From Azospirillum lipoferum (lineage in GTDB: Bacteria > Pseudomonadota > Alphaproteobacteria > Azospirillales > Azospirillaceae): a DNA stretch of 64,000 nt. Position 1 is the stretch's first letter. The number at the start of each line of letters is the position of its first letter. Made by a program: the position numbers and the translations under genes. Shown here piece by piece: positions 35,836-44,778 of this stretch. The DNA lies in contig NZ_JALJXJ010000010.1 in the NCBI RefSeq assembly GCF_024170005.1, forward strand, positions 186,001 through 250,000. The letters are read 5' to 3'. The notes under the pieces were generated by a model. That model saw nothing but the letters and a program-made list of their open reading frames with translations. It made no database searches and was not told where the DNA came from.

Positions 35836-36525
35836 ATGACCGTTCCCGCTCTCAACGTCCAGCCCCTCGACACCGGAACCACCTTCCGCAGTCAGGTCTA
35901 TCACGCGCTGAAGCAGGCGATCACGGAGATGGACATCTATGACCATGACCGTGAGATCCGGCTGGACGAACGGCAGCTCAGCGACAAGCTCGGCGTCAGC
36001 CGCACCCCGATCCGCGAGGCGCTGACCCTGCTGGAGCAGGAGGGCTTCATCCGCCTGCAGCCGCGCCGCGGCATCTTCGTCGTCCGCAAGACCAAGACCG
36101 AGATCATCGAGATGATCCAGGTCTGGGCCGCGCTGGAAAGCATGGCCGCCCGCATGGCCGCCGAACACGCCCCGGCGGCGGAGATCCACAAGCTGTGGGA
36201 CCTGTTCGGCAACTTCGAGCAGCGCAGCCCGAAGGATCATGTCAGCGAATATTCCGACGCCAACATCGCCTTCCACAAAAGCATCATCCAGTTGAGCGGG
36301 TCGAAGCTGATCCAGGACGTCACCGACAACCTGTTCATCCACATGCGGGCGATCCGCAAGCTGACCATTGGCCAGGAGGACCGGGCCGAACGCTCCATCC
36401 ACGACCACCGCGCCATCATCAAGGCCCTGGAGGACCGCGACGCCAACCTCGCCGAGCGGCTGGTGCGCGAGCACACCATGGGGCTGGCCGCGCATGTGGA
36501 GAAGCACTGCGACTTCCTGGAGTGA
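35836..36525 (+). CDS. GntR family regulator, FCD type (copy 1)
   Basis: A 229-residue FadR-subfamily regulator from ATG 35836 (MTVPALNVQPL). The winged helix is at about residues 15-80 (EIRLDERQLSDKLG, the recognition helix SRTPIREALTLLEQEGFI, wing LQPRRGIFVV). The FCD ligand domain (about 90-220) carries metal-type histidines: D-x-x-x-H in DANIAFHKS, H in MRAIRKL-flanking helix 6, and IHDHRAI. It is a close paralogue of the regulator at 59144, of identical length. The shared operator motif indicates control of the oxalate genes; the effector is probably a small carboxylate. Confidence 0.88.
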   Translation: MTVPALNVQPLDTGTTFRSQVYHALKQAITEMDIYDHDREIRLDERQLSDKLGVSRTPIREALTLLEQEGFIRLQPRRGIFVVRKTKTEIIEMIQVWAALESMAARMAAEHAPAAEIHKLWDLFGNFEQRSPKDHVSEYSDANIAFHKSIIQLSGSKLIQDVTDNLFIHMRAIRKLTIGQEDRAERSIHDHRAIIKALEDRDANLAERLVREHTMGLAAHVEKHCDFLE

Positions 36526-36569
36526 GGGATAGGCCAGGGTGGCTTGCGCCGCCCTGAACCTGCCGGATC

Positions 36570-38036
36570 TCAGGCCGTTATCGTCTCCCTCTGCGCCGTC
36601 TCCACCTTCGGCACGTCGTCCCCGTCGATGGTCACGACCCGCAGGGCATTGGTCTTGCCCGGCGTCCCGAACGGCACGCCGGCGGTGACCACCAGCGCCT
36701 GCCCCGACCGGCCGATGCCCGCATCCGCCGCTGCGGTCAGTGCGCGGCCCACCATCTCCGAGAAATTCGCCACGTCGTCGGTCAGCACGGCATGGACGCC
36801 CCAGGCCAGCGACAGCCGCCGTGCCGTTGCCTCGTTGGCGCTAAGGCCGAGGATCGGCACGCTCGGTCGTTCGCGCGAGGCGCGCAGCGTGGTCGAGCCG
36901 GTGGTGGTGTAGGTGACGATCGCGGCGGCGCTGATCGTCTCCGCGACCTGTCGGGCGGCGGCGGTCAGCGCATCGGGGGCGGTCGCCTCCGGGCTGGGAT
37001 GGTCTGCGTCCATGATGCGGCGGTAGAGCGGATCGCCCTCCACCCGGCGGACGATGCGCTCCATCATCGCCACCGCCTCCACCGGATAGCGGCCGGAGGC
37101 GGATTCGGCACTCAGCATCACCGCGTCGGCCCCGTCATAGACGGCATTGGCGACGTCGGAGGCCTCGGCGCGGGTCGGGGTTGGCTCCGACACCATCGAT
37201 TCCAGCATCTGGGTGGCGACGATCACCGGCTTGCCCATGGCACGGCTCAGCCGGATCATCTTCTTCTGCAAACCCGGCACGTCCTCCGGCGGCAGTTCGA
37301 CGCCGAGGTCGCCGCGCGCCACCATCACCGCATCGGACAGCTCGATGATGCGGTCGAGCGTCGGCAGGGCGGCCGGCTTCTCGATCTTGGTCATCACATG
37401 CGCCCGGTTGCCGATCAGCTCGCGCGCTTCCAGGATGTCTTCCGGCCGCTGGACGAAGCTGAGGCCGATCCAGTCCACCCCAAGCTCAAGCCCGAAGGCG
37501 AGGTCGCTGCGGTCCTTCTCCGACAGGGCGCTCAGCGCCAGCGCCGCGCCGGGGACGTTGACGCCCTTGCGGTCGGACAGCATGCCGCCGGCCACCACCT
37601 CCGTCTCGGCGAAGTCGGGGCCGCAATCGAGGACGCGCAGGCGGATGCGCCCGTCGTTCAGCAGCAGGTCCAGGCCGGGTTCCAGGCTGGCGAACACCTC
37701 GGCATGGGGCAGGCAGACGCGGCGGCTGTCGCCCGGCCGGCGGTCGAGATCCAGGCGGAAGCGGTCGCCGATGGAAAGCTCCACCGGCCCGAAGCCGAAG
37801 GTGCCGACCCGCAGCTTCGGCCCCTGGAGGTCGAGCAGGACACCGATCGGCCGGCCCACGGTCTTCTCGGCGGCGCGGACGCGGGCGAAGCGCTCGGCAT
37901 GTTCGGCCTGGGTGCCGTGGCTGGCATTCAGGCGGAAGACATTCACACCGGCCCGCGCCAGGGCCGTGATCTGGCTTTCCGACGAGCTGGCGGGGCCCAG
38001 CGTGGCGACGATCTTTGTGCTGCGGTGAAACGGCAT
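36570..38036 (-). CDS. pyk: pyruvate kinase
   Basis: A 488-residue full-length pyruvate kinase converting PEP and ADP to pyruvate and ATP. Signature motifs are IVATLGPASSSE, LLDLQGPKLRVG, the catalytic TKIEKPAAL with Lys, VMVARGDLGVELP and EASDVANAVYDGADAVMLSAESASGRYP. It is convergent with gntR1 with a 44-bp gap. Pyruvate kinases are often placed with glyoxylate or tartrate degradation genes as the last step of the glycerate route, which fits this neighbourhood, but it may equally serve general glycolysis. Confidence 0.95.
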   Translation of the reverse strand: MPFHRSTKIVATLGPASSSESQITALARAGVNVFRLNASHGTQAEHAERFARVRAAEKTVGRPIGVLLDLQGPKLRVGTFGFGPVELSIGDRFRLDLDRRPGDSRRVCLPHAEVFASLEPGLDLLLNDGRIRLRVLDCGPDFAETEVVAGGMLSDRKGVNVPGAALALSALSEKDRSDLAFGLELGVDWIGLSFVQRPEDILEARELIGNRAHVMTKIEKPAALPTLDRIIELSDAVMVARGDLGVELPPEDVPGLQKKMIRLSRAMGKPVIVATQMLESMVSEPTPTRAEASDVANAVYDGADAVMLSAESASGRYPVEAVAMMERIVRRVEGDPLYRRIMDADHPSPEATAPDALTAAARQVAETISAAAIVTYTTTGSTTLRASRERPSVPILGLSANEATARRLSLAWGVHAVLTDDVANFSEMVGRALTAAADAGIGRSGQALVVTAGVPFGTPGKTNALRVVTIDGDDVPKVETAQRETITA

Positions 38037-38237
38037 GACGACAGCCTTCCTCCACCCGGCCCTTCACGAAAAAGGGGCGGGACTGGCGAACGATGATGAG
38101 TTGAGGTTCGGTGTTGGTCCGATGCTGGAAGTGCTAGGCCGGATGGTCAAACGGCGCCCGCTCCTTATTCCGCATCGTGAGAGTGGTTCCTCCCGCCGCA
38201 GATGGACAGCCGCCCGGCCCGTCGGCGACAGTTGGGT

Positions 38238-39020
38238 ATGTCCGAGACCGTACCTGAAAGCCCCGTTCCGCCCCATCCCGCCGCCACGCTGATCCTGCTG
38301 CGGGATGGACCCGAGGGGCTGGAACTGCTGGTGATGGAACGCCATCCCGGCCTGCGCTTCGCCCCCGGCGCCACCGTCTTCCCCGGCGGCCGGCTGGAGG
38401 CGGCGGACCATGATCCGCACTGGCACACCCGCTGGCCGGACGGAGACCCGCCGGCCGATCTCGCGCATCGCGTCGCCGCCCTGCGGGAGTGCGCGGAGGA
38501 GTGCGGCCTGCTGCTTTCCCGCGATCCCCTCACCCCGACCGCGCTCGACGGGCTGCGCCGGGCGCTGGCGGCGGGGGAGGGATTCGCCGTTGCGCTGGCG
38601 CGGGTGGGTGCGGTCCCCGCCCTCGGCCGCATGGCGCCGCTGGCGCGCTGGGTGACACCGGAGATGTTGCCCCGCCGCTTCGACACGCTGTTCTTCCTGG
38701 CCCCCGCGCCCGAGGGACAGCAGCCGGTCTGCGACGGCGGCGAGGCGGTCGGTGCGCTGTGGGCCACCCCGCGCCGCCTGCTGGCGGAGGAGGAGGCCGG
38801 GCGGCGACGCTTGGTCTTCGCCACCCGGATGACCCTGCTGCGACTGGCCGGCTGTGCCGACGTGGCGGCGGCGCTGGCCTGTGCCCGAAGCGATGGCGGA
38901 TTTCCGCCGCCGATCCTGCCGCGGCTGGTGGAAGCGCCGGCCGGTCCGGCGTTCCGGATCCCAGCCGGCTGCGGCTTTTCGCCACTGGAGACCGCTGCCG
39001 AGCATGTTAGGCTTGGGTAA
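38238..39020 (+). CDS. NUDIX hydrolase
   Basis: A 260-residue NUDIX protein from ATG 38238 (MSETVPESPVP). The core includes FAPGATVFPGGRLEAAD and the Nudix helix with ALRECAEECGLLL; the spacing between the glycine and the RExxEE part is expanded by an insertion rich in His and Asp, as in the NUDT7/19-like CoA diphosphatase group. That would make CoA or acyl-CoA esters plausible substrates, but this is inference. It is divergent from pyk with a 201-bp gap. Confidence 0.75.
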   Translation: MSETVPESPVPPHPAATLILLRDGPEGLELLVMERHPGLRFAPGATVFPGGRLEAADHDPHWHTRWPDGDPPADLAHRVAALRECAEECGLLLSRDPLTPTALDGLRRALAAGEGFAVALARVGAVPALGRMAPLARWVTPEMLPRRFDTLFFLAPAPEGQQPVCDGGEAVGALWATPRRLLAEEEAGRRRLVFATRMTLLRLAGCADVAAALACARSDGGFPPPILPRLVEAPAGPAFRIPAGCGFSPLETAAEHVRLG

Positions 39021-39035
39021 GATTAGGCAAGCCTA
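39008..39035. repeat. inverted repeat at the end of the NUDIX gene
   Basis: TAGGCTTG (39008-39015) and CAAGCCTA (39028-39035) are perfect 8-bp complements around a 12-base loop that includes the NUDIX stop codon. A second inverted pair, ATTGCGC (39058-39064) and GCGCAAT (39091-39097), follows. The first may act in termination, the second in control of the coupled gene pair downstream. Confidence 0.4.
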
Positions 39036-39174
39036 GGCGGGTTTCCGCGATGTGAAAATTGCGCGATGGTGCTATTGTGCGACGCGGAATGCGCAATCAA
39101 TCTCCAGACTGACGCTCGGCGCCGGATGACGGCGCCCGATAATGGTGCCGGGGCGGAGGCAGGAGGATCGCGCA

Positions 39175-39696
39175 ATGGATGTCGGGTTCATCGGGGATGG
39201 GGAGATGGCCGATGCGATCATGGACAGGCTGCGGCAGGCCGGGCACCGGCTGCACCACGACTGTCATGGCCGCAGCGCGTTCCGCGACCGTGCCGGGGCC
39301 TGCGACGTCGTGATGATGCTGTTGCCCGATGCCCACGCGGCCGAGGCCGCCCTGTTCGCCGACGATGGCTTTGCCACCGCCCTGGCGCCGGGCGCGCTGG
39401 TGATCGACCTGTCGTCCCTGTCGCCCGCTGAGGTTTCGGCCAACGCCTTGCGGCTCGCCGATCTGGGCGTCCTGCTGGCCGATGCGCGGGTACGCCCCGG
39501 CCTCACCATCAATCCCATCATCGATCTGGGCGGCAGTGATGCGGCCTGCGCGCGGGCCGAACCGCTGCTGCGGCTGTTTACCGATGGCGTTGTCCGCGCC
39601 GCGGACAGGAAAAGCGACGATCCGGATGGACTGCACCGGCTGCTGCGTCTGATGGCCTTCAACGGGCCGGCCGAACCCATGTTGAGCGCATCATGA
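39175..39696 (+). CDS. lone NAD-binding domain of a hydroxyisobutyrate-dehydrogenase-type protein
   Basis: A 173-residue protein from ATG 39175 with GGAGGA upstream. It corresponds to the N-terminal Rossmann domain of the 6PGDH/HIBADH/tartronate-semialdehyde-reductase family: VGFIGDGEMADAIM (the family has GxGxMGxxM), then DVVMMLLPD and LVIDLSSLSP. It stops where the all-helical C-terminal domain with the catalytic Lys should begin; normal members are about 290 residues. The DAPVSGG motif is replaced by DARVRPGL. So it is probably not a working dehydrogenase. Its stop overlaps the start of the PPDK-like gene (ATGA). Confidence 0.65.
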   Translation: MDVGFIGDGEMADAIMDRLRQAGHRLHHDCHGRSAFRDRAGACDVVMMLLPDAHAAEAALFADDGFATALAPGALVIDLSSLSPAEVSANALRLADLGVLLADARVRPGLTINPIIDLGGSDAACARAEPLLRLFTDGVVRAADRKSDDPDGLHRLLRLMAFNGPAEPMLSAS

Positions 39697-41396
39697 ACAC
39701 CGTCACGGCTCCCGACATCGCCCCGATCCGCCTCCCGGCCGCTCCCATCCTGGCGACCGTAGCGGACGTGATCGTCCCGTTCGGGGCCGGGGTTTCGCAC
39801 GGCAGGGCCGATGTGGAGCGTCTGGGCAACAAGGGTGCGCGGCTGGTGGAGATGGCTGCCCTCGGCGTTCCAGTGCCGCCGGGCTTCGTCATCGCTGCGG
39901 AGGCCGGGCGCGGGCTGGGCGCTGTGGATGCGCTGCCGGCCGACCTGCCGGAGCTGATCGACGACGCCATCCTGGCGCTGGAACGGCGGGCCGGAGCGCG
40001 GTTCGGCGATGGCGACCATCCGCTTCTGTTGTCCGTCCGCTCGGGTGCGGCGGTGTCGATGCCCGGCATGATGGACAGCATCCTCAACCTCGGCCTCAAC
40101 GATCGCAGCGTTCAGGGGCTGGCGGCGAGTTCCGGCGATGCGCGCTTTGCCTACGACTGCTATCGCCGGCTGGTCCAGTGTTTCGGCTGCGTGGTGATGG
40201 GCGTGCCCGGCCACCGGTTCGAGGCGCTGCTCGACGAACACAAGGAGGAACGGGGGCTCCAGCGCGACAGCGACCTGACGGCGGAGGACTGGCGCGCTCT
40301 GTTGCCGCGTTTCCTGCATCTGGTCGAGACGCGCTGCGGCCGGCCTTTCCCCCAGGACCCCACCGAGCAGCTGCGTCTGGCGGTGGCGGCGGTCTTCCGC
40401 TCCTGGATGAACCCGCGGGCGGTGGCCTTCCGTGCCCTGCACGACGTTCCGGAGGATCTGGGGACTGCGGTGACGGTGCAGGCGATGGTGTTCGGCAACC
40501 GCGGTCCGGAGTCCGGCACCGGCGTGCTGTTCACCCGCGACCCCTCGACCGGCGCCCCCGGCCTGTGCGGCGAGTTCCTGGCCGATGCCCAGGGCGAGGA
40601 CGTGGTGTCCGGCACCTGCGACCCCGATCCGCTGAGTGCCGACCAACCCAATCCCGAGCGCTCGATGGAGCGCCGCCTGCCGGCGGTCTACGCCGAGCTG
40701 TGCGCTTTGGCCGAGCGGCTGGAGCGCGCCTTCGGCGACATGCAGGACATTGAGTTCACGGTGGAGAGCGGGTGCCTGTTCATCCTGCAATCGCGCAGCG
40801 GCAAGCGTTCCTCCGAGGCGGCGGTCCGTATCGCCGTCGACATGGCGGAGGAGGGGCTGATCAGCCGCGAGGAAGCAGTGCGCCGAGTCGACCCGCAGGC
40901 GCTCGACGAGCTGCTGCGCCCGACCCTGACGCCGGACGCCTTGGCCACCGCCATCGCGACCGGCCTTCCGGCCTCGCCGGGTGCGGCGACCGGCCGGGCC
41001 GCCTTCACCGCCGAGGATGCGACGCGGCTGGCCCGCGGCGGGGCGCCGGTGATCCTGTGCCGGCCGGAAACCTCGCCCGAGGACATCCACGGCATGCAGG
41101 CCGCCGTCGGCATCGTCACCGCCCGCGGCGGCTTCACCAGCCACGCCGCCACGGTGGCCCGCGGCATGGGCCGCCCTTGCGTCTGCGGCGCCCGCGGACT
41201 CCGCATCGATGCGGAGGAGGGCGTGATGCGCGTCGGCGAGGTGACGGTCCGCACCGGCGACCTGCTGACCATCGACGGCAGCAACGGCGCCGTGGTGCTG
41301 GGGACTGCGGCTTTGCAGCGGCCAACGCCGGATGGTGCGACCGCCCGCCTGCTGGAATGGGTGCGGGCTTGCGGGCTGGAGGTGGTGGGGAGTTAG
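39693..41396 (+). CDS. short pyruvate phosphate dikinase-like protein lacking the pyruvate/PEP barrel
   Basis: A 567-residue protein with the first two PPDK modules. The ATP-grasp part (about 40-390) includes LGNKGARLVEMAALGVPVPPGF, SVRSGAAVSMPGMMDSI, GVLFTRDPSTG and IEFTVESGCLFILQSR. The swivelling domain (about 415-530) includes the phosphohistidine loop TARGGFTSHAATVARGMGRP. The C-terminal TIM barrel with catalytic Cys that binds pyruvate is missing; full PPDK is about 880 residues. It could form phosphohistidine from ATP, but the acceptor is unknown. It overlaps the upstream NAD-domain gene by 4 bp. Confidence 0.85.
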   Translation: MNTVTAPDIAPIRLPAAPILATVADVIVPFGAGVSHGRADVERLGNKGARLVEMAALGVPVPPGFVIAAEAGRGLGAVDALPADLPELIDDAILALERRAGARFGDGDHPLLLSVRSGAAVSMPGMMDSILNLGLNDRSVQGLAASSGDARFAYDCYRRLVQCFGCVVMGVPGHRFEALLDEHKEERGLQRDSDLTAEDWRALLPRFLHLVETRCGRPFPQDPTEQLRLAVAAVFRSWMNPRAVAFRALHDVPEDLGTAVTVQAMVFGNRGPESGTGVLFTRDPSTGAPGLCGEFLADAQGEDVVSGTCDPDPLSADQPNPERSMERRLPAVYAELCALAERLERAFGDMQDIEFTVESGCLFILQSRSGKRSSEAAVRIAVDMAEEGLISREEAVRRVDPQALDELLRPTLTPDALATAIATGLPASPGAATGRAAFTAEDATRLARGGAPVILCRPETSPEDIHGMQAAVGIVTARGGFTSHAATVARGMGRPCVCGARGLRIDAEEGVMRVGEVTVRTGDLLTIDGSNGAVVLGTAALQRPTPDGATARLLEWVRACGLEVVGS

Positions 41397-41583
41397 ACCC
41401 CCACCTAAGCTCCCCCGTTCTCAGCGGACCTGTACTCCGCCTGGGGCAGACTGCCGCTGCTTTTCCGAACATACCGCGAGCGACGCATGGGCCGGGTCTA
41501 TGGACACCGGTCCTTTTGCTGCGCCGTCGTCCTGCGGGTGGGAACCGGCCCTCTTTACGACGTGGTGTCCACACGGTCTTTCC

Positions 41584-41624
41584 AAAAAGAAAGCGCGCCG
41601 CCCCATTCGGAACGGCGCGCTTTC
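41584..41624 (-). terminator. Rho-independent terminator of the pnt operon
   Basis: A perfect 12-bp stem, GAAAGCGCGCCG (41589-41600) and CGGCGCGCTTTC (41613-41624), with a 12-base loop. Read leftward it is followed by TTTTT (plus-strand A-run 41584-41588). It begins 14 bp after the pntB stop. Confidence 0.9.
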
Positions 41625-41637
41625 CCTTTCACATCCT

Positions 41638-43032
41638 TTACGCTTCCATCGCCTTGACGACTTCTTCGGTGACCTTCTTGGCGTCGCCGAACAGCATCAT
41701 GGTGTTGGGGCGGAAGAACAGCTCGTTCTCGACACCGGCGTAGCCGGCGGCCATGCCGCGCTTGATGAAGAACACCGTCTTGGCCTTTTCCACATCCAGG
41801 ATCGGCATGCCGTAGATTGCGCTCGACGGATCGGTCTTGGCCGCCGGGTTGGTCACGTCGTTGGCGCCGATGACGAAAGCCACATCCGCCGTGCCGAAGT
41901 CGCGGTTGATGTCCTCCAACTCGAACACCTCGTCGTAGGGCACATTGGCTTCGGCCAGCAGTACGTTCATGTGACCGGGCATGCGGCCCGCCACCGGGTG
42001 GATGGCGTACTTCACGTCCACGCCTTCATGCTTCAGGCTGTCCGCCATCTCGCGCAGCGCATGCTGGGCCTGGGCGACCGCCATGCCGTAGCCGGGCACC
42101 ACGATCACCGACTGAGCGTTCTTCATGATATAGGCGGCGTCCTCCGCCGAGCCGGCCTTGACCGAGCCTTGCGGACCCTTGGCACCGGCTGCGGCACCCG
42201 CCGCCTCGCCGCCGAAGCCGCCGAGGATGACGTTGAAGATCGAGCGGTTCATGCCCTTGCACATGATGTAGGACAGGATCGCACCCGATGAGCCGACCAG
42301 CGCACCGGTGATGATCAGCAGGTTGTTCTGCAACGTGAAGCCGATGCCGCAGGCCGCCCAACCCGAGTAGCTGTTCAGCATCGAGATGACCACCGGCATG
42401 TCGGCACCGCCGATCGGCAGGATCAGCAGGAAGCCCAAGGCCAGGGAGACGGCCACGATCAGCCAGAGCGCCGCGTCGGCATTCGACTGCACCAGCCAGC
42501 CGATCAGGATGACGGTCAGCACACCCAGCGCCGCGTTCAGCGGATGCTGCATCGGGAAGACCAGCGGCTTGCCGGTGACCAGCCCCTGGAGCTTGGCGAA
42601 GGCGACGATGGAGCCGGTGAAGGTGATCGCACCGACCGCGGTGCCCAGCGCCATTTCGACCAGCGAGCCCTTGGCGATGGCGCCGGGCAGGCCGATGCCG
42701 TAGGCCTCCGGCGAGTAGAAGGCGGCGAGCGCCACGAAGACGGCAGCGAGGCCGACCAGCGAGTGGAAGGCGGCAACCAGCTGCGGCAGCGCCGTCATCT
42801 CGATCTTCTTGGCGACAACGTAGCCGATGGCGCCGCCGATGGCGATGCCGAGCACGATCATCCAGTAGGACTGGACGATGGGCGAGGCCAGCGTGGTCAG
42901 GATGGCGATGGTCATGCCGACCATGCCGTAGATGTTGCCCTGGCGCGAGGTTTCCGGGCTGGACAGCCCGCGCAACGCCATGATGAAGCAGATGGAGGCG
43001 ACGAGATAGAGAAGGGCCGACAAGGTTTCCAT
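41638..43032 (-). CDS. pntB: NAD(P) transhydrogenase subunit beta PntB
   Basis: A 464-residue membrane subunit with about eight or nine N-terminal helices (1-260) and the C-terminal NADP(H)-binding domain III (about 285-464), which shows VIVVPGYGMAVAQAQHAL, HPVAGRMPGHMNVLLAEA and VIGANDVTNPAA. Together with PntA it uses the proton gradient to make NADPH from NADH. It ends the leftward gene series that begins with the PanE-like reductase, so it may feed that enzyme with NADPH. Confidence 0.95.
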   Translation of the reverse strand: METLSALLYLVASICFIMALRGLSSPETSRQGNIYGMVGMTIAILTTLASPIVQSYWMIVLGIAIGGAIGYVVAKKIEMTALPQLVAAFHSLVGLAAVFVALAAFYSPEAYGIGLPGAIAKGSLVEMALGTAVGAITFTGSIVAFAKLQGLVTGKPLVFPMQHPLNAALGVLTVILIGWLVQSNADAALWLIVAVSLALGFLLILPIGGADMPVVISMLNSYSGWAACGIGFTLQNNLLIITGALVGSSGAILSYIMCKGMNRSIFNVILGGFGGEAAGAAAGAKGPQGSVKAGSAEDAAYIMKNAQSVIVVPGYGMAVAQAQHALREMADSLKHEGVDVKYAIHPVAGRMPGHMNVLLAEANVPYDEVFELEDINRDFGTADVAFVIGANDVTNPAAKTDPSSAIYGMPILDVEKAKTVFFIKRGMAAGYAGVENELFFRPNTMMLFGDAKKVTEEVVKAMEA

Positions 43033-43036
43033 GGTC

Positions 43037-43456
43037 TTACTTGCCCTTCTTCTTGAACATGGAGAGCATGCGCTGGGTCACCAGGAAGCCGCCGAAGATG
43101 TTGACGGACGCCAGGATGACGGCGAGGAAGCCGAGGACCTTGGAGAAATCGAGGCCGGCGGGTCCGGCGGCGACCAGGGCGCCGACGATGATGACCGAGG
43201 ACACGGCGTTGGTGACGGCCATCAGCGGCGAATGCAGAGCCGGGGTGACGCGCCAGACGACGTAGTAGCCGACGAAGCAGGCGAGCACGAGCACGGTCAG
43301 GCCGGTGACGAAGAAGCTGCCGTGGCCGGCGGTCTCGGTGACCGGGACCGGCGACAGCTGCGCCACCTGAACGGCCAGCGCGTCGACCTGGTTGGTCAGG
43401 GCCGCCAAAGTCTGGCGGAACGCGGCAATGTTGCTTGCGGGATCCGGGTGTTCCAT
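43037..43456 (-). CDS. pntAB: NAD(P) transhydrogenase subunit alpha part 2
   Basis: A 139-residue protein with three or four membrane helices (about 50-130; FFVTGLTVLVLACFVGYYVVW, LMAVTNAVSSVIIVGAL, VILASVNIFGGFLVTQRML). It corresponds to the C-terminal membrane part of E. coli PntA, encoded separately as in many alphaproteobacteria. It lies 4 bp before pntB and 13 bp after the gene for the soluble part. Confidence 0.93.
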   Translation of the reverse strand: MEHPDPASNIAAFRQTLAALTNQVDALAVQVAQLSPVPVTETAGHGSFFVTGLTVLVLACFVGYYVVWRVTPALHSPLMAVTNAVSSVIIVGALVAAGPAGLDFSKVLGFLAVILASVNIFGGFLVTQRMLSMFKKKGK

Positions 43457-43469
43457 GGGATCCGCCTCC

Positions 43470-44639
43470 TCACGCGGGTTGCGCTTCGCGGGCGTCCGCG
43501 AAGGCAGGATGCACGATGGCGCCGTCGCGGGTCAGCGCGATGGCCTTGACGATCTCGTCGTCCCAGTTGACGGCCACGCCGGTGTCTTTCCCGTGCAGCG
43601 ACGTCAGCAGCGCCAGCAGGTTCTTGGCGTAGAGCAGCGAGGCGCTCTCGGCGATGCGGCTGGCGTAGTTGGCATGGCCGACGATCTTCACGCCGTTGGC
43701 TGTGGTCACCACCTCGCCCAGCCTGGCGCCCTCGACGTTACCGCCCTGCTCAACCGCCAGATCGACGATCACCGAGCCCGGCTTCATCGACGCGACATGC
43801 TCCGCCGTCACCAGGATCGGCGCCTTGCGGCCGGGGATCAGTGCCGTGGTGATGACGATGTCCTGCTTCTTGATGTGCTCGGCGACCAGGGCTGCCTGCT
43901 GGCGCTTGTAGTCGTCCGACATCTCCTTGGCGTAGCCGCCGGCGGTCTCGGCCTGCTTGAACTCGTCGTTCTCGACCGCGACGAAGCTGCCGCCCAAGGA
44001 CTGGACCTGCTCCTTCACCGCCGGACGCACGTCGGTGGCCGAGACGATGGCGCCGAGACGCTTGGCGGTGGCGATGGCCTGGAGACCGGCGACGCCGACG
44101 CCCATGATGAAGGCACGGGCCGGCGGCACGGTGCCGGCGGCGGTCATCATCATCGGAAAGGCGCGGCCATATTCCGATGCGGCATCGACGACGGCCTTGT
44201 AGCCGGCGAGGTTGGCCTGGGAGGACAGCACGTCCATGACCTGGGCGCGGGTGATGCGCGGCATGAACTCCATGGCGAAGGCATTCACGCCGGCATCGGC
44301 GTAGGCCTTCACATGGTCGCGGCTGTTGTAGGGGTTGAGGATGGCGAACAGCAGCGCGCCCTTGCGGAGCAGCGCCAGCTCGTCCTCGCCGCCTTCCGCG
44401 GCGATCAGCGGCCGCTGCACCTTCAGCACGATGTCGGCATCGGCCAGCGCGGACGCGGCGTCGGCGGCGATGGCGGCCCCCGCCGCCTCATAGGCCGCGT
44501 CAGGAAGGCTGGAGCCGAGACCCGCCCCGCTCTCCACCACCACGTCCAGTCCGAGGGTTTTGAATTTCTTGACGGTTTCGGGAGACGCGGCAACGCGGCG
44601 CTCGCCCGGGCGGCGCTCCCTGGGTATCGCGATCTTCAT
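43470..44639 (-). CDS. pntAA: NAD(P) transhydrogenase subunit alpha part 1
   Basis: A 389-residue soluble NAD(H)-binding subunit (domain I), related to alanine dehydrogenase. It begins MKIAIPRERRPGERRVAASPE, with the Rossmann motif GVGVAGLQAIATAKRLGA near 180 and the KAPILVT and GSVIVDLAVEQGGN motifs. It forms the transhydrogenase with the next two genes. It follows the CBS-domain gene by 139 bp. Confidence 0.95.
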   Translation of the reverse strand: MKIAIPRERRPGERRVAASPETVKKFKTLGLDVVVESGAGLGSSLPDAAYEAAGAAIAADAASALADADIVLKVQRPLIAAEGGEDELALLRKGALLFAILNPYNSRDHVKAYADAGVNAFAMEFMPRITRAQVMDVLSSQANLAGYKAVVDAASEYGRAFPMMMTAAGTVPPARAFIMGVGVAGLQAIATAKRLGAIVSATDVRPAVKEQVQSLGGSFVAVENDEFKQAETAGGYAKEMSDDYKRQQAALVAEHIKKQDIVITTALIPGRKAPILVTAEHVASMKPGSVIVDLAVEQGGNVEGARLGEVVTTANGVKIVGHANYASRIAESASLLYAKNLLALLTSLHGKDTGVAVNWDDEIVKAIALTRDGAIVHPAFADAREAQPA

Positions 44640-44778
44640 ATGGTTTGCTTTCGAAGGCCGGCCATGGCGGCGGGCAATAATCGGCCCGCTTCCGGATCAA
44701 GGCCGGGTCAGGGCGGGCAAGCGCCGAAGCGGCAAATCGGGTGGGGCGGCGGACATGCGCCGGCCCCACCCGCAGCAC

